Part shown: piece by piece, positions 1 through 8,208 of the stretch
Position numbering within the stretch: position 1 is the stretch's first letter
How the letters are laid out: every line of letters begins with the position of its first letter
IMG/VR virus record: IMGVR_UViG_3300030107_003216
Span: 1-37,991 of that record
Source of the DNA: a virus
Length of the DNA: 37,991 bases
Reading direction: 5' to 3' (one strand)
Made by a program: the position numbers and the translations under genes
Notes under the pieces: model-generated
What the model saw: only the letters and a program-made list of their open reading frames with translations
Database searches by the model: none
What the model was told of the DNA's origin: nothing

Positions 1-2135
1 TTGATGCTTCTAAGGGTGCTTATCGAAAAATTATTTATGAACATTGGTCGGAAACGGCAAAAAAATATACTAATTTCAAGGAGAAGTTTGATGCTTTTGC
101 TCAGGAATTAGTAAAAAAAGAGAACAAGGTTCCTGATAAATTAGTTTTTGAATTTGAGAAGTTTTTCAAAAGATATAGAAATAAAAACTTAGAATATATT
201 GGTAAATTTGAACCTTATAATTCAGAACATGACGACCCTATTGAAAGATTTGTTAATCTAATTGATGCTTGGATGGCGGCAAATAACATCATGGAAAAGG
301 AAAAAGAAAACCAAGAAGAAAGAGGGCTTGGTGAAAGAGATTCTGATATGTCAGCAGAAGAATTGCGACAAATACAGGAACAGGAAAGAGATGAAGTTTC
401 TGGCAGTGAGGTTGGAGAACAACAAATAATGGCTGGTTCAAACAGAGCGTTAGGTGCTATTGCTCAAGCAGAAGCAGGTGAAATGGTTGAAGATGTAGTT
501 GATGATGCTTTAGATTCTAATGAGAAAAAGGTAGGGAAAAAATTAACTGAATACCTTGACCCTCTATTGGCATGGGAATTAAAAAGAAATAGTAAATTAG
601 TCGCTTTAACAACAAGACAACACAATGTACTTAGAGATTACATCTATGGGTTTTTAGATGAAGCGGCTGATAAAACAACAGAATTAATTATCCAGCCTAC
701 AACTAAACATAAGTTAAGTCAGTGGGCTGATGAAATTGATGATACCTTGAGATTAGAAAAAGAAGATGTGAAAAATGATATGTTTGCTTTGCCTATTTCT
801 GTTTTAGATAATAAAGAGTTTATGGAGATGTATAAGCGAGAGGTTAAGGGCGCAATCACTGATGAAAAATTAGATGATGATGTTGATGCAACCATTAAGG
901 AATTCTTTAACGACTTGTATGAGGTTCTTAGACTCCAAACTAAAAAGGTAAAACAGACTGCAAAAATAACCCAAGAAGATATTGATAGAGGCGAAGATAA
1001 ATCGGGTCGAATGTTGAGAGATGATGAAGGTAACATTACTGTTAAAGTCGGTGATGAATACTCTTGGGAAGAAGATGAAGTCCAAGAATCGTTTGCATTC
1101 CATGTTTCTAATAGAAGCACAAAAGGACAACCAAAAGGTGCGGCCCCTATTGATTGGGTTGAAGCAGTTAGAACAAATAAATTAGGATTAATTAGAGGGC
1201 AAGGCAGTCGAGCAAGCGATAGAGGATTTGCGGATATTAAAGAAGATTATAAGAAATTAACAAAATCTTTGCAAGAGTTTTTAGAAGCCTCTATGGACTA
1301 TTTCATTAGTCCTTTACAATCGGGCCTATTGGTTGTTAGCGCACCTGTATTTATGAATGGGGTTGGCAGTCGTGGAATAGACGCTTGGGCGAAAGAGATA
1401 GGTTTAGAGAATGTATTTGGTACAAGTTGGGAGAAGATGGCGAGAGGGTCAGCAAAAGAAATTAGTGCTGGTGGATTGGAGGATATTGCAGACTTCTTAT
1501 CTTATGACGAGGATAAACAAGTGGAGATTGATAACTCGTTATTTACTTCTGGAACGAAAGCATTGAACGCTTTGGTGCAAATATTTGGAAACGAAGCCAA
1601 AGAGGATATTGCAAATGAATTAGGTATGGCTATATTTGTTCTTATGAATGAGGTGGATGATTTTGCAAGATTTAAGAAAAGATTCCCAAGAAGAAGCAAT
1701 AAGACAATAGAGGATAGAGTAAAAGGCTACATGAATTCAGTAGGAAAAAGAAGATACCTTGTTGCGTTAGTTAATTATTTAGAAGTCAATCAAGGTGTCT
1801 TATCAGAAAACGATAAAAAGAAAATACACTATGATAAAATAATGAACTTCTTTGCACAGAAACAACAAGATATTCCTTTCCAAGTCAAGAAGTTGCTCAA
1901 GGCTCACGACATTATTAGAAAGCAGTTAGGCAAAAAAGTTGTTTATGGTTTCCTTAATTTAGAAAAGAATTTCGATTCTTTCCTTGATAAAATGTACCAT
2001 GAAGAGAGAGTTGATTTAAGTCACTTAGAAGTGGAAAATATTGTTAAGTCAGACGATTCACATTCTAACTTATCGAAAGAATATGGTATTAGCACCGAGC
2101 AAGTGTATTTGATTAAGGCTAACTTTAGAGCGTGA
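1..2135 (+). CDS. Large helical virion-module protein, 5' end outside window
   Basis: Function not recognised. The frame is open from the first complete codon at position 3 to the TGA at 2133-2135, so the ATG at 273 is an internal methionine: about 90 further in-frame codons with normal protein-like composition precede it. The visible product is about 710 residues, highly charged and predicted mainly helical, with an acidic Glu/Gln-rich stretch encoded around 300-450. The C-terminus carries LSKEYGISTEQVYLIK, which has the spacing of a helix-turn-helix recognition unit, so DNA binding is possible. It lies just upstream of three small genes and the large terminase and is co-directional with them. 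An internal virion protein or a packaging accessory are both possible; the sequence does not decide. The coding call is secure, the function unknown. Confidence 0.85.
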   Translation, partial: DASKGAYRKIIYEHWSETAKKYTNFKEKFDAFAQELVKKENKVPDKLVFEFEKFFKRYRNKNLEYIGKFEPYNSEHDDPIERFVNLIDAWMAANNIMEKEKENQEERGLGERDSDMSAEELRQIQEQERDEVSGSEVGEQQIMAGSNRALGAIAQAEAGEMVEDVVDDALDSNEKKVGKKLTEYLDPLLAWELKRNSKLVALTTRQHNVLRDYIYGFLDEAADKTTELIIQPTTKHKLSQWADEIDDTLRLEKEDVKNDMFALPISVLDNKEFMEMYKREVKGAITDEKLDDDVDATIKEFFNDLYEVLRLQTKKVKQTAKITQEDIDRGEDKSGRMLRDDEGNITVKVGDEYSWEEDEVQESFAFHVSNRSTKGQPKGAAPIDWVEAVRTNKLGLIRGQGSRASDRGFADIKEDYKKLTKSLQEFLEASMDYFISPLQSGLLVVSAPVFMNGVGSRGIDAWAKEIGLENVFGTSWEKMARGSAKEISAGGLEDIADFLSYDEDKQVEIDNSLFTSGTKALNALVQIFGNEAKEDIANELGMAIFVLMNEVDDFARFKKRFPRRSNKTIEDRVKGYMNSVGKRRYLVALVNYLEVNQGVLSENDKKKIHYDKIMNFFAQKQQDIPFQVKKLLKAHDIIRKQLGKKVVYGFLNLEKNFDSFLDKMYHEERVDLSHLEVENIVKSDDSHSNLSKEYGISTEQVYLIKANFRA

Positions 2136-2139
2136 TATT

Positions 2140-2412
2140 ATGAGTTGGCGAGATATAGTAAAAGCCGAGAGAATAGACTTGGCCAATCCAATTCAATATC
2201 CGAGAAAAGATGTTGCTAAATTACTAAGGACAAACTTTTCTAAAACCGGATTTCATGCCGCAGTTAATAGAATTGTACCAGAATTAGAGGCACAGTTTCC
2301 ATATATAGACAAAAGAAGGGCCAAGCAATATCGAAAACTTGCGGCAGATATAAGAAAAATATCTTCAACCATTAAAAAATTAGTTACTGAATATGAGGGT
2401 CAAGAGGGATAA
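2140..2412 (+). CDS. Small basic protein with N-terminal MSWxxIxK peptide
   Basis: A 90-residue Lys/Arg-rich, probably helical protein of unknown function. It begins MSWRDIVK, one of six instances in this window of an N-terminal M-x-W-x-x-I-x-K peptide on otherwise unrelated proteins. The start follows GTGATATT directly and lies 4 nt after the upstream stop, implying coupled translation. The middle has regularly spaced basic residues (RTNFSKTGFHAAVNR, then DKRRAKQYRK) that could bind nucleic acid, but no named domain is visible. The next gene starts 3 nt downstream. A packaging accessory or a capsid-internal protein are possible. Confidence 0.85.
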   Translation: MSWRDIVKAERIDLANPIQYPRKDVAKLLRTNFSKTGFHAAVNRIVPELEAQFPYIDKRRAKQYRKLAADIRKISSTIKKLVTEYEGQEG

Positions 2413-2414
2413 AA

Positions 2415-2591
2415 ATGACTTGGCAAACTATACTAAAAGTAAAAACTCAGAAGTTAGATTCTGAAAAAGAGCAGTTTGAAAAAGTCAGTGAAGTAAAGTG
2501 TCCTAAATGTGAAGGAAAAGGATGCTCTCATTGTGATGGTAAAGGTTATCATAAACAAAAGAAAAGTCGAGGGAGAGGATTTACTGCATGA
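2415..2591 (+). CDS. 58-aa zinc-finger protein with MTWxxIxK peptide
   Basis: A 58-residue open frame with ATG at 2415 and TGA at 2589-2591. Its stop overlaps the next start as ATGA. It begins MTWQTILK, and the first 24 nt match those of the gene at 8209 at 22 positions. The C-terminal half carries CPKCEGKGCSHCDGKGY (Cys29, Cys32, Cys37, Cys40), the double CxxCxGxG pattern of a DnaJ-type zinc finger. There is no J domain, so it is not a DnaJ chaperone. The tail is basic (KQKKSRGRG). Tight packing between two genes with the same N-terminal peptide, the clean zinc motif and the ATGA overlap argue that it is real despite its size. The role is unknown; zinc-dependent binding of protein or DNA during head assembly is inferred. 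Confidence 0.8.
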   Translation: MTWQTILKVKTQKLDSEKEQFEKVSEVKCPKCEGKGCSHCDGKGYHKQKKSRGRGFTA

Positions 2592-2851
2592 GTTGGGAAA
2601 ATATAATTAAAAGAGGCCGAAGTTATGGCCGTAAAAAAAGAGCCGCCGAACATAACGCACCTACTCTTAAACAAATAGAAGAATTAGAGAAAGAGGTTGA
2701 AAAGCATTCTATTGAATTATCAACTTTAGGAACAAGTCAGCAAATTGAAAGATATGGTTTTGAAACACAGATGAACAAGGTTCGCAAAAAAGAAAAAGTC
2801 ATTCGTTCATTAGAAAGCAAAATAAAAGAACTAAAGGATAAACTGAAGTGA
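2588..2851 (+). CDS. Small coiled-coil protein with N-terminal MSWxxIxK peptide
   Basis: An 87-residue protein beginning MSWENIIK, followed by a basic segment (RGRSYGRKKR). From about residue 27 to the end it is a heptad-rich predicted coiled coil with many Glu, Lys and Leu residues. The ATG overlaps the TGA of the 58-aa gene upstream. The large terminase follows 4 nt after its stop. Small coiled-coil proteins just before a large terminase can be small terminase subunits, and size and position would allow that. However, no DNA-binding helix-turn-helix is visible, so small terminase remains a weak suggestion. Confidence 0.85.
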   Translation: MSWENIIKRGRSYGRKKRAAEHNAPTLKQIEELEKEVEKHSIELSTLGTSQQIERYGFETQMNKVRKKEKVIRSLESKIKELKDKLK

Positions 2852-2855
2852 TAAT

Positions 2856-4277
2856 GTGGAATTAGAAGCCTTAAATTTTGAACACCAAATGGATATGGAG
2901 TTATCTAAAAACTCTTTTCCATATTTTTTTCAAAATGTATTAGGGTTTGATTTTCCTTCTTATATTAGTGAATGGCATGACTTAATGAATAGCACACAAA
3001 GAACAGTTATTATTTGCAGTAGGGACCACGGTAAATCAGTATTTATGCACAGTTGGGTTGTTTGGAAATTAATTTTTGAAGAACCCCCATATCAAATGCT
3101 ATACATTTCATCTAACCAAAAACAGACATTGGTTCACATGAGAGATATTGATAAGATGTTTCAGCACCCCATGTTAAAAAAATACAAACCTGCAAGGGGT
3201 TGGGCTATTGGAAACATTACTCTAACCAATGGGAATCAGATTCTTGAGAGGTCAGTTGGTTCTCAGATTCGTGGATTGCACCCTCAAGAAATTATTATTG
3301 ACGACCCTTTGAAAGAGTTTAGTATGACAGGTATTCAAAAGGTAACTGATTGGTTTTATGGTGACATGATACCAACGCTTCACCATACGGCTTCTCTAAG
3401 AGTAATAGGTACTCCTTTCAGTTATACAGATATTTATGCTCAGTTGTCAGAAAATGCCGCATATACTGTTCGTACATATCCCTGCTTAAATTCCTTAAAT
3501 GAACCGCTATGGCCAGCCCGTTGGAATTACGATGCACTGATGGCTCGTAAGGCTGAAGTTGGTTCTCTCATGTTCACAAGAGAATATATGTGTGTACCAA
3601 TTTCAACAGGTACTTCTCTATTCAATCCAGAATATCTTGATAATGCTAAGAATAAAGATTTGGTATTAAAGCCAATGAAGCGTGAAGGCTACAAGTATTT
3701 CGTTGGAGTTGACCCTGCTATTTCAACCGATGGCGACTACAATGTAATTACTGTTTTAGAAATGGATGAGAATGAAAACAAATCCATTGTATATATTGAC
3801 CGAGCAAAGAATGTCGAGTTTAGAGAGAATATTCAGAAGGTCAAACTCATAGGTCAAATGTTTAGACCGGAGGCTATTCTTTTTGAAACCAACACTTTTG
3901 CAAAGTCTTTTACTCAAGAGTTGAGGCAGGTAGCAGATTTGAATGTGCATGACTTTAACACGACTCGAAGAAAGAAACAGGAAATCATTTTGAATCTTCA
4001 AATGACTCTTGAAAACTCAAAGATGAATTTCCCTTATGGTAATGAGGAAAGCAGAAGAGTAACTTCAACATTGATTGAAGAATTGTCTATGTTTGCTATT
4101 ACCGACAAGGGCAAGTTTGAAGGGATTGGCGCATATGACGACATGGTAATGAGCCTTGCATTGGCTAATGCCGCAACATACCAAGCCACAGATAACTTCA
4201 TACTACTCGATGATTTAGGTTTGTTTGATGATAAGATTTCTAACCGTTCTGGCAATACATTGGGGCTAAACTTTTGA
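2856..4277 (+). CDS. terL: Terminase large subunit
   Basis: The packaging motor ATPase and headful/cos nuclease, 473 residues. ATPase: a Walker A-like CSRDHGKS at residues 54-61 and a Walker B EIIIDDP at 145-151, with acidic residues Asp149/Asp150. RNase H-like nuclease: GVDPA with Asp286, ILFETN with Glu344 and GAYDDMV with Asp428/Asp429 form the expected three-acid metal site. Start: GTG at 2856, preceded by GAAGTGATAAT, the local ribosome-site pattern; an ATG at 2854 in another frame hits a stop at once. The protein would act at the portal vertex, cutting concatemeric DNA and pumping it into the prohead. The stop is embedded in the next gene's ribosome site (TGAGGTGATTAT). Length and motifs are typical of TerL. 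Confidence 0.95.
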   Translation: MELEALNFEHQMDMELSKNSFPYFFQNVLGFDFPSYISEWHDLMNSTQRTVIICSRDHGKSVFMHSWVVWKLIFEEPPYQMLYISSNQKQTLVHMRDIDKMFQHPMLKKYKPARGWAIGNITLTNGNQILERSVGSQIRGLHPQEIIIDDPLKEFSMTGIQKVTDWFYGDMIPTLHHTASLRVIGTPFSYTDIYAQLSENAAYTVRTYPCLNSLNEPLWPARWNYDALMARKAEVGSLMFTREYMCVPISTGTSLFNPEYLDNAKNKDLVLKPMKREGYKYFVGVDPAISTDGDYNVITVLEMDENENKSIVYIDRAKNVEFRENIQKVKLIGQMFRPEAILFETNTFAKSFTQELRQVADLNVHDFNTTRRKKQEIILNLQMTLENSKMNFPYGNEESRRVTSTLIEELSMFAITDKGKFEGIGAYDDMVMSLALANAATYQATDNFILLDDLGLFDDKISNRSGNTLGLNF

Positions 4278-4286
4278 GGTGATTAT

Positions 4287-6116
4287 ATGACAATAGAGCC
4301 AGAAAAGTTGAGAGAATATGCAGATAAAATTGAAGAAATTGATGCTGAAGAAGAAGAACTCAAAAATGAAATGCAAGATTTATTTACTGCTTCATTTGAT
4401 ACCTATGTTATGTCACAACATGAAGAAATTTCTAAATTATCAGAAACCCATGGAATTAATGCAACCGAGGCAAGAAAACAATTAGTTAATTTTCCTAATG
4501 AATACATTGTTCAAGACCAAACCGTTCCCGACCTAATTAAAAAAATGAGAAAGGCTCGAAGAAAATTAAAGGGAGAGCAAAGAATAAAAATGGCAAAGGC
4601 CATTGATACTATGATTGATGCTTATTCAGACCATTTACAAAAGTGTATAGATTCTATTACTTGGCTTAATCCATATCGAGTGCCTCTAAATAAAATGAGA
4701 TTTAATGAAAAGGATTTACATAAGTTAAACAAAATGACTGATGTTGAAACTCGAAGAGAAGTAGTTGATGCCTTGTGTAAATATTGGGAGGCTGAATTAG
4801 AACAGAACGGGATGGTTTATGGGAAAGAATATAGTGACTTATTCAAAGCCATGAGAGCCAGCAAAAAAGAATTCAGAACTGTTATTTCTAAAATCTCTAA
4901 TCAGTCTTTAACTAAATCTAAAAAAGATAGACAGAATGACTTCATTCTAAAAATGGTGTGTGAAAATCCGGGCATAAATGCTAAAGGAATACATGAAAGA
5001 ATGCCTTCTGATTTGTTCAAAATTACTAACAGTAATTCCATATCTAAAAACATAAACAAGTTAGATATTGCTTGTTACAATGGTAGTTATTACAAGATGC
5101 CAAGCATGTTAAAGAAGAATGTGTGGGCTTATACTGCGGCATTTATTGACTCTGATGGATATATTACTCTTGACCGTAATATGAATCCAAGAGTCGGATT
5201 AGTGGCAACAGGAGAAAGGGGTAAGACTTTCATGTATGAAATGCACAAGTCCATTGGTTTTGGCCGATTACATTTAGACCAAAAATCTCCACAGGACACA
5301 AGGCCGGTAAATCGTTTGAATTTCTATTCACAGGCCGATGTTTCTAAATTATTAACCAAGTGTTTGCCACATTTCCGAATGAAGAAGGGTAATGCTGAAT
5401 TGTTGTTAGAGTTAATTCGTATGAAAAAATCATACAAGAAGGCAGATTGGTACAAACAAAGATGTGATGAGATTTTCAAATTGATGAAATGGGAGAACCA
5501 TAAAGACCATGTTGGATTTGATTTCTCAAAGGAAAACATTAACTTAGATGATATTTCAAAATTACAAGGCAATTGTAAAATGTCGGTTATGGATGAGTTA
5601 GAAAATATTGGTGGTGCAATAGTGAAGCAACAAGAAAGGACTTTTGTAATTACTGAAGTTGATTATGAAACTGATGAATACGACCAAGATGAATTAGACC
5701 TGCCTCAACAAATGGCTGTAACTGCAAAAGAACTACTTATTGAAGAAGATGATGATACTGATTCCATACAAGATGAGTTAGTTAATTGGATTAGTGAAAC
5801 AACCGGCTGGTTAGTTAATGCGTATAGTTATTATGAAGTCAGAGCCGATGGGACAAAAATAGACATGGATGGAAACATACTAAAATCATCAAAAAGAGAA
5901 GTTAAACAAATCCAAAAGTTTGTTGAATCTCGATTACCCGTTAAAATCATCGGTGCAGAAATGGGTAGTAAGCATGTTAAATTAACAGTGCGTAATAATA
6001 AAACAGATACTACAAGGCTGGTCTTTGTGTCTGCTACCCCGAAAAAAACGGGGAGATATAATTTAGTTGTGCGTGACATTAGAAGAACATTTAGAGAAGT
6101 GGGTGAAGATTTATGA
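4287..6116 (+). CDS. LAGLIDADG-domain nuclease-like protein in packaging cluster
   Basis: A 609-residue multidomain protein. Residues 1-210 are helical and charged. Residues about 214-272 (from DRQNDFILKMVCENPG) resemble a winged helix. Residues about 281-400 resemble one LAGLIDADG endonuclease domain: YTAAFIDSDGYITL places the acidic metal ligand at Asp290, followed by a beta stretch and helices usual for the family. Residues 450-500 are very acidic, and the C-terminus (about 510-609) is predicted alpha/beta. A single LAGLIDADG motif implies a homodimer. There is no Cys/Ser splice start or His-Asn end, so it is not an intein. It sits between terminase and portal, where many bacterial phages carry an HNH nuclease that aids packaging. 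A similar role, or invasion of a virion gene by a homing nuclease domain, are the two readings. Confidence 0.75.
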   Translation: MTIEPEKLREYADKIEEIDAEEEELKNEMQDLFTASFDTYVMSQHEEISKLSETHGINATEARKQLVNFPNEYIVQDQTVPDLIKKMRKARRKLKGEQRIKMAKAIDTMIDAYSDHLQKCIDSITWLNPYRVPLNKMRFNEKDLHKLNKMTDVETRREVVDALCKYWEAELEQNGMVYGKEYSDLFKAMRASKKEFRTVISKISNQSLTKSKKDRQNDFILKMVCENPGINAKGIHERMPSDLFKITNSNSISKNINKLDIACYNGSYYKMPSMLKKNVWAYTAAFIDSDGYITLDRNMNPRVGLVATGERGKTFMYEMHKSIGFGRLHLDQKSPQDTRPVNRLNFYSQADVSKLLTKCLPHFRMKKGNAELLLELIRMKKSYKKADWYKQRCDEIFKLMKWENHKDHVGFDFSKENINLDDISKLQGNCKMSVMDELENIGGAIVKQQERTFVITEVDYETDEYDQDELDLPQQMAVTAKELLIEEDDDTDSIQDELVNWISETTGWLVNAYSYYEVRADGTKIDMDGNILKSSKREVKQIQKFVESRLPVKIIGAEMGSKHVKLTVRNNKTDTTRLVFVSATPKKTGRYNLVVRDIRRTFREVGEDL

Positions 6117-6412
6117 AGTGGTTTAATATTTTGAAAAGCGGGAAAAAACCGTTTCCATTTAGTGTAATTAAAAATTATATTTTAGACCAATTGTATGATA
6201 TGGAATCGGGTGATGTAAAATATATGAATCAGTTGATTGAAGAATATCCTAAATATCATACAGAGAGAAAACATAGCACATTTACTAATTGGTGGAAACA
6301 TAGAGGGCCGTCTTTTTATAGAAATTACATGCCAAGAATAGCGAGAAATGCAGGTGATTTTATGGTAACTTCTGATGTTTCTTCGGGTCAAGTTAAGGTC
6401 GAGAGGAAGTGA
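6113..6412 (+). CDS. Small basic protein with N-terminal MKWxxIxK peptide
   Basis: A 99-residue protein starting inside the stop of the LAGLIDADG gene (ATGA at 6113), with GGGTGAAGATTT as ribosome site. It begins MKWFNILK, the fourth occurrence of the shared N-terminal W-x-x-I-x-K peptide. The rest is basic and aromatic (TNWWKHRGPSFYRNYMPR) with no recognised domain. The position between packaging genes and portal suggests a head-assembly or packaging accessory; function unknown. Confidence 0.8.
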   Translation: MKWFNILKSGKKPFPFSVIKNYILDQLYDMESGDVKYMNQLIEEYPKYHTERKHSTFTNWWKHRGPSFYRNYMPRIARNAGDFMVTSDVSSGQVKVERK

Positions 6413-6418
6413 AGATTT

Positions 6419-6568
6419 ATGAAGTTCCAATACTGCGGTCTATGTTATACTACACCCGACTTGCGACCACATGGTTTTTGTGAAAAGTGTTGGGTAGCAC
6501 ATGGTAGCCCTAAGTCTATGAAAGGGTTGATAACTGAAAAGGATTTAGAAAAATCACAGGAGGTTTAA
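6419..6568 (+). CDS. 49-aa zinc-ribbon protein upstream of portal
   Basis: A 49-residue open frame, ATG at 6419 and TAA at 6566-6568. It is preceded by GAAGTGAAGATTT, which overlaps the previous stop. Two CxxC knuckles (Cys6/Cys9 and Cys21/Cys24, separated by 11 residues) make a compact zinc ribbon. The last 20 residues are charged and helical and end in SQEV. The final codons contain AGGAGG, which doubles as the ribosome site of the portal gene, implying coupled translation. Role unknown. A zinc-dependent partner of the portal or terminase is a reasonable inference because the portal itself has two similar zinc insertions. Confidence 0.75.
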   Translation: MKFQYCGLCYTTPDLRPHGFCEKCWVAHGSPKSMKGLITEKDLEKSQEV

Positions 6569-6572
6569 TGAT

Positions 6573-8207
6573 ATGGCTAAAAGAAGATTTTCCGTAACTA
6601 ATTTATTTAGGAGGCAAACTCCTAAACCTGCTGATAGAAAAATCTTCAACATGGGTATTCAAGAGAGGCAGAATCAAAATATGATGACTGCCCCTCTAAT
6701 CTATCATCTAATTAATCAATCAGTTATTGCAAGGACTTGTATTACTCAATTGAAACAGGAGATATTTAGAAGAGGTTATCTTTGGGAAAAGGCATACGAA
6801 GCAAAGTGCAATAATTGTGGTAAAATACATCAAAGACCCGTAGCAGAATGTTCTCGATGTGGTAGTACAGATTTGAAAACTCCTGATGTTAAGCAATTAG
6901 AATATGCTGAAAAGTTTATTGAAGGGTATGTCAATAAATCAGAACAATTGTTCATTGATGTTCTTAGAGAATTAGAAGATGATTTGAATATTATGGATGA
7001 TGCGTATATTGTCTTAGTAAAAGAATACTTCATAGATGGTAACGGTAAAATTAGAATGCACAGAATCAAAGAAGTGTATAGAGGCGACCCTGTTACTATG
7101 TATATTTACACTGATGAGTTAGGTGAAAGAGGTACTACGGGATTCACTTGTGTAAATCATAGAAACATGCTTTCAACAGAACCGCATGAAAGATGTGAAA
7201 CTTGCGGTGCTAATCTATTCCCTGTTCATTATGTCAATAGAGTAAATGGTGACGACCAATACTTCTTGAAGGGAGAAGTATTGCATTTCAGTAAATATAG
7301 TCCTTCTCGACTGTATGGTATGTCACCTGTTATTACTCTTTACAATAATATAATGACTCTAATTGCTATGGAAAACTATGTTAATTCTTCCTATACTAAG
7401 AGCCGAATGCCTAAAGGTTTGTTGGCAGTACAGACAAGAAATATGGATTCAATGAAATCTTTTTGGAGAGCAGTCAAAGAAAAGATGGAACAAGACCCTC
7501 ACTTTATTCCTGTAATGGGTATTGAGGCAGAAAATGGAAAGGGTGCAGTCGAATGGATTAAATTCATGGATAGCCTCAAGGAAATGGATTATGTTTCAGT
7601 CAAGGATGATTTGAGAGATAGAATATCAGCATTCTATGGTGTTAGTAAAGTATTCATGGCCGATAACACTACAAGTGGAGGTTTGAATAACGAAGGTATG
7701 CAGATTCTTGTAACTAATCGAGCAGTACAGATGGCTCAAAATGTATATAATGAATATGTATTCCCATTCCTTGTAAAGCAATTTGGAATTACAGATTGGA
7801 AATTAAAACTCCCACCAAGCGAAGAAGAAGATGAAATTGCTGTTCTTCGTAAAAGAGAGATTGAAGTAAATATTGCTGCGGCCACTAAGAATTTAGGATT
7901 TGAAGTTGATATGGATGAGGATGGCCAATTTACATTTAAGAAGCCAGAACCAAAAGCACCCGAAGGCGGTGAATCACCAGATGAAGAGGGAAAGGTTGAA
8001 TTAGACCAATACGCTGGAACTAACATAGATGCTTCACAGATGGGCCAAATGCAAGAACAAATGATGCAAAGCAAGCCTCAAGAAAATCCACCGGCAACAA
8101 GAAATAAACCATCAATGAGCGAAGGGCCGGATAAAAGATTAGCAGGATTACCAAAGGATGCTGGAAATCAGAATGTTGATAGAAGAACAGAAAGAAGAGT
8201 TGGTTGA
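6573..8207 (+). CDS. Portal protein with two zinc-ribbon insertions
   Basis: A 544-residue portal: the dodecameric ring at one capsid vertex through which DNA enters and to which connectors attach. Evidence is its place after terminase, its length, and the order of segments typical of portals: an N-terminal QNQNMMTAPLIYHLINQS-like clip/wing region, a central stem (KGEVLHFSKYSPSRLYGMSP), then helical DISAFYGVS-type crown elements. Unusually, residues 79-96 contain CNNC and CSRC knuckles (Cys79, 82, 93, 96), and residues 193-211 contain Cys193, His196, Cys208 and Cys211, so two zinc ribbons are inserted in the N-terminal half. The Pro/Gln/Glu-rich tail after about residue 450 looks disordered. 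A strong AGGAGG lies upstream of the ATG at 6573. Confidence 0.85.
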   Translation: MAKRRFSVTNLFRRQTPKPADRKIFNMGIQERQNQNMMTAPLIYHLINQSVIARTCITQLKQEIFRRGYLWEKAYEAKCNNCGKIHQRPVAECSRCGSTDLKTPDVKQLEYAEKFIEGYVNKSEQLFIDVLRELEDDLNIMDDAYIVLVKEYFIDGNGKIRMHRIKEVYRGDPVTMYIYTDELGERGTTGFTCVNHRNMLSTEPHERCETCGANLFPVHYVNRVNGDDQYFLKGEVLHFSKYSPSRLYGMSPVITLYNNIMTLIAMENYVNSSYTKSRMPKGLLAVQTRNMDSMKSFWRAVKEKMEQDPHFIPVMGIEAENGKGAVEWIKFMDSLKEMDYVSVKDDLRDRISAFYGVSKVFMADNTTSGGLNNEGMQILVTNRAVQMAQNVYNEYVFPFLVKQFGITDWKLKLPPSEEEDEIAVLRKREIEVNIAAATKNLGFEVDMDEDGQFTFKKPEPKAPEGGESPDEEGKVELDQYAGTNIDASQMGQMQEQMMQSKPQENPPATRNKPSMSEGPDKRLAGLPKDAGNQNVDRRTERRVG

Positions 8208-8208
8208 T

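Noticed and set aside
2415-2591. DnaJ chaperone
   Set aside because: Only one CxxCxGxG pair region is present; no J domain and only 58 residues.
4287-6116. Intein containing the LAGLIDADG domain
   Set aside because: No splice-junction Cys/Ser at the front, no His-Asn plus Cys/Ser/Thr at the end, and the flanks do not join into a known protein.
8158-8208. Upstream in-frame start for the 213-aa protein
   Set aside because: It overlaps the portal and would place the conserved MTWQNILK peptide internally.
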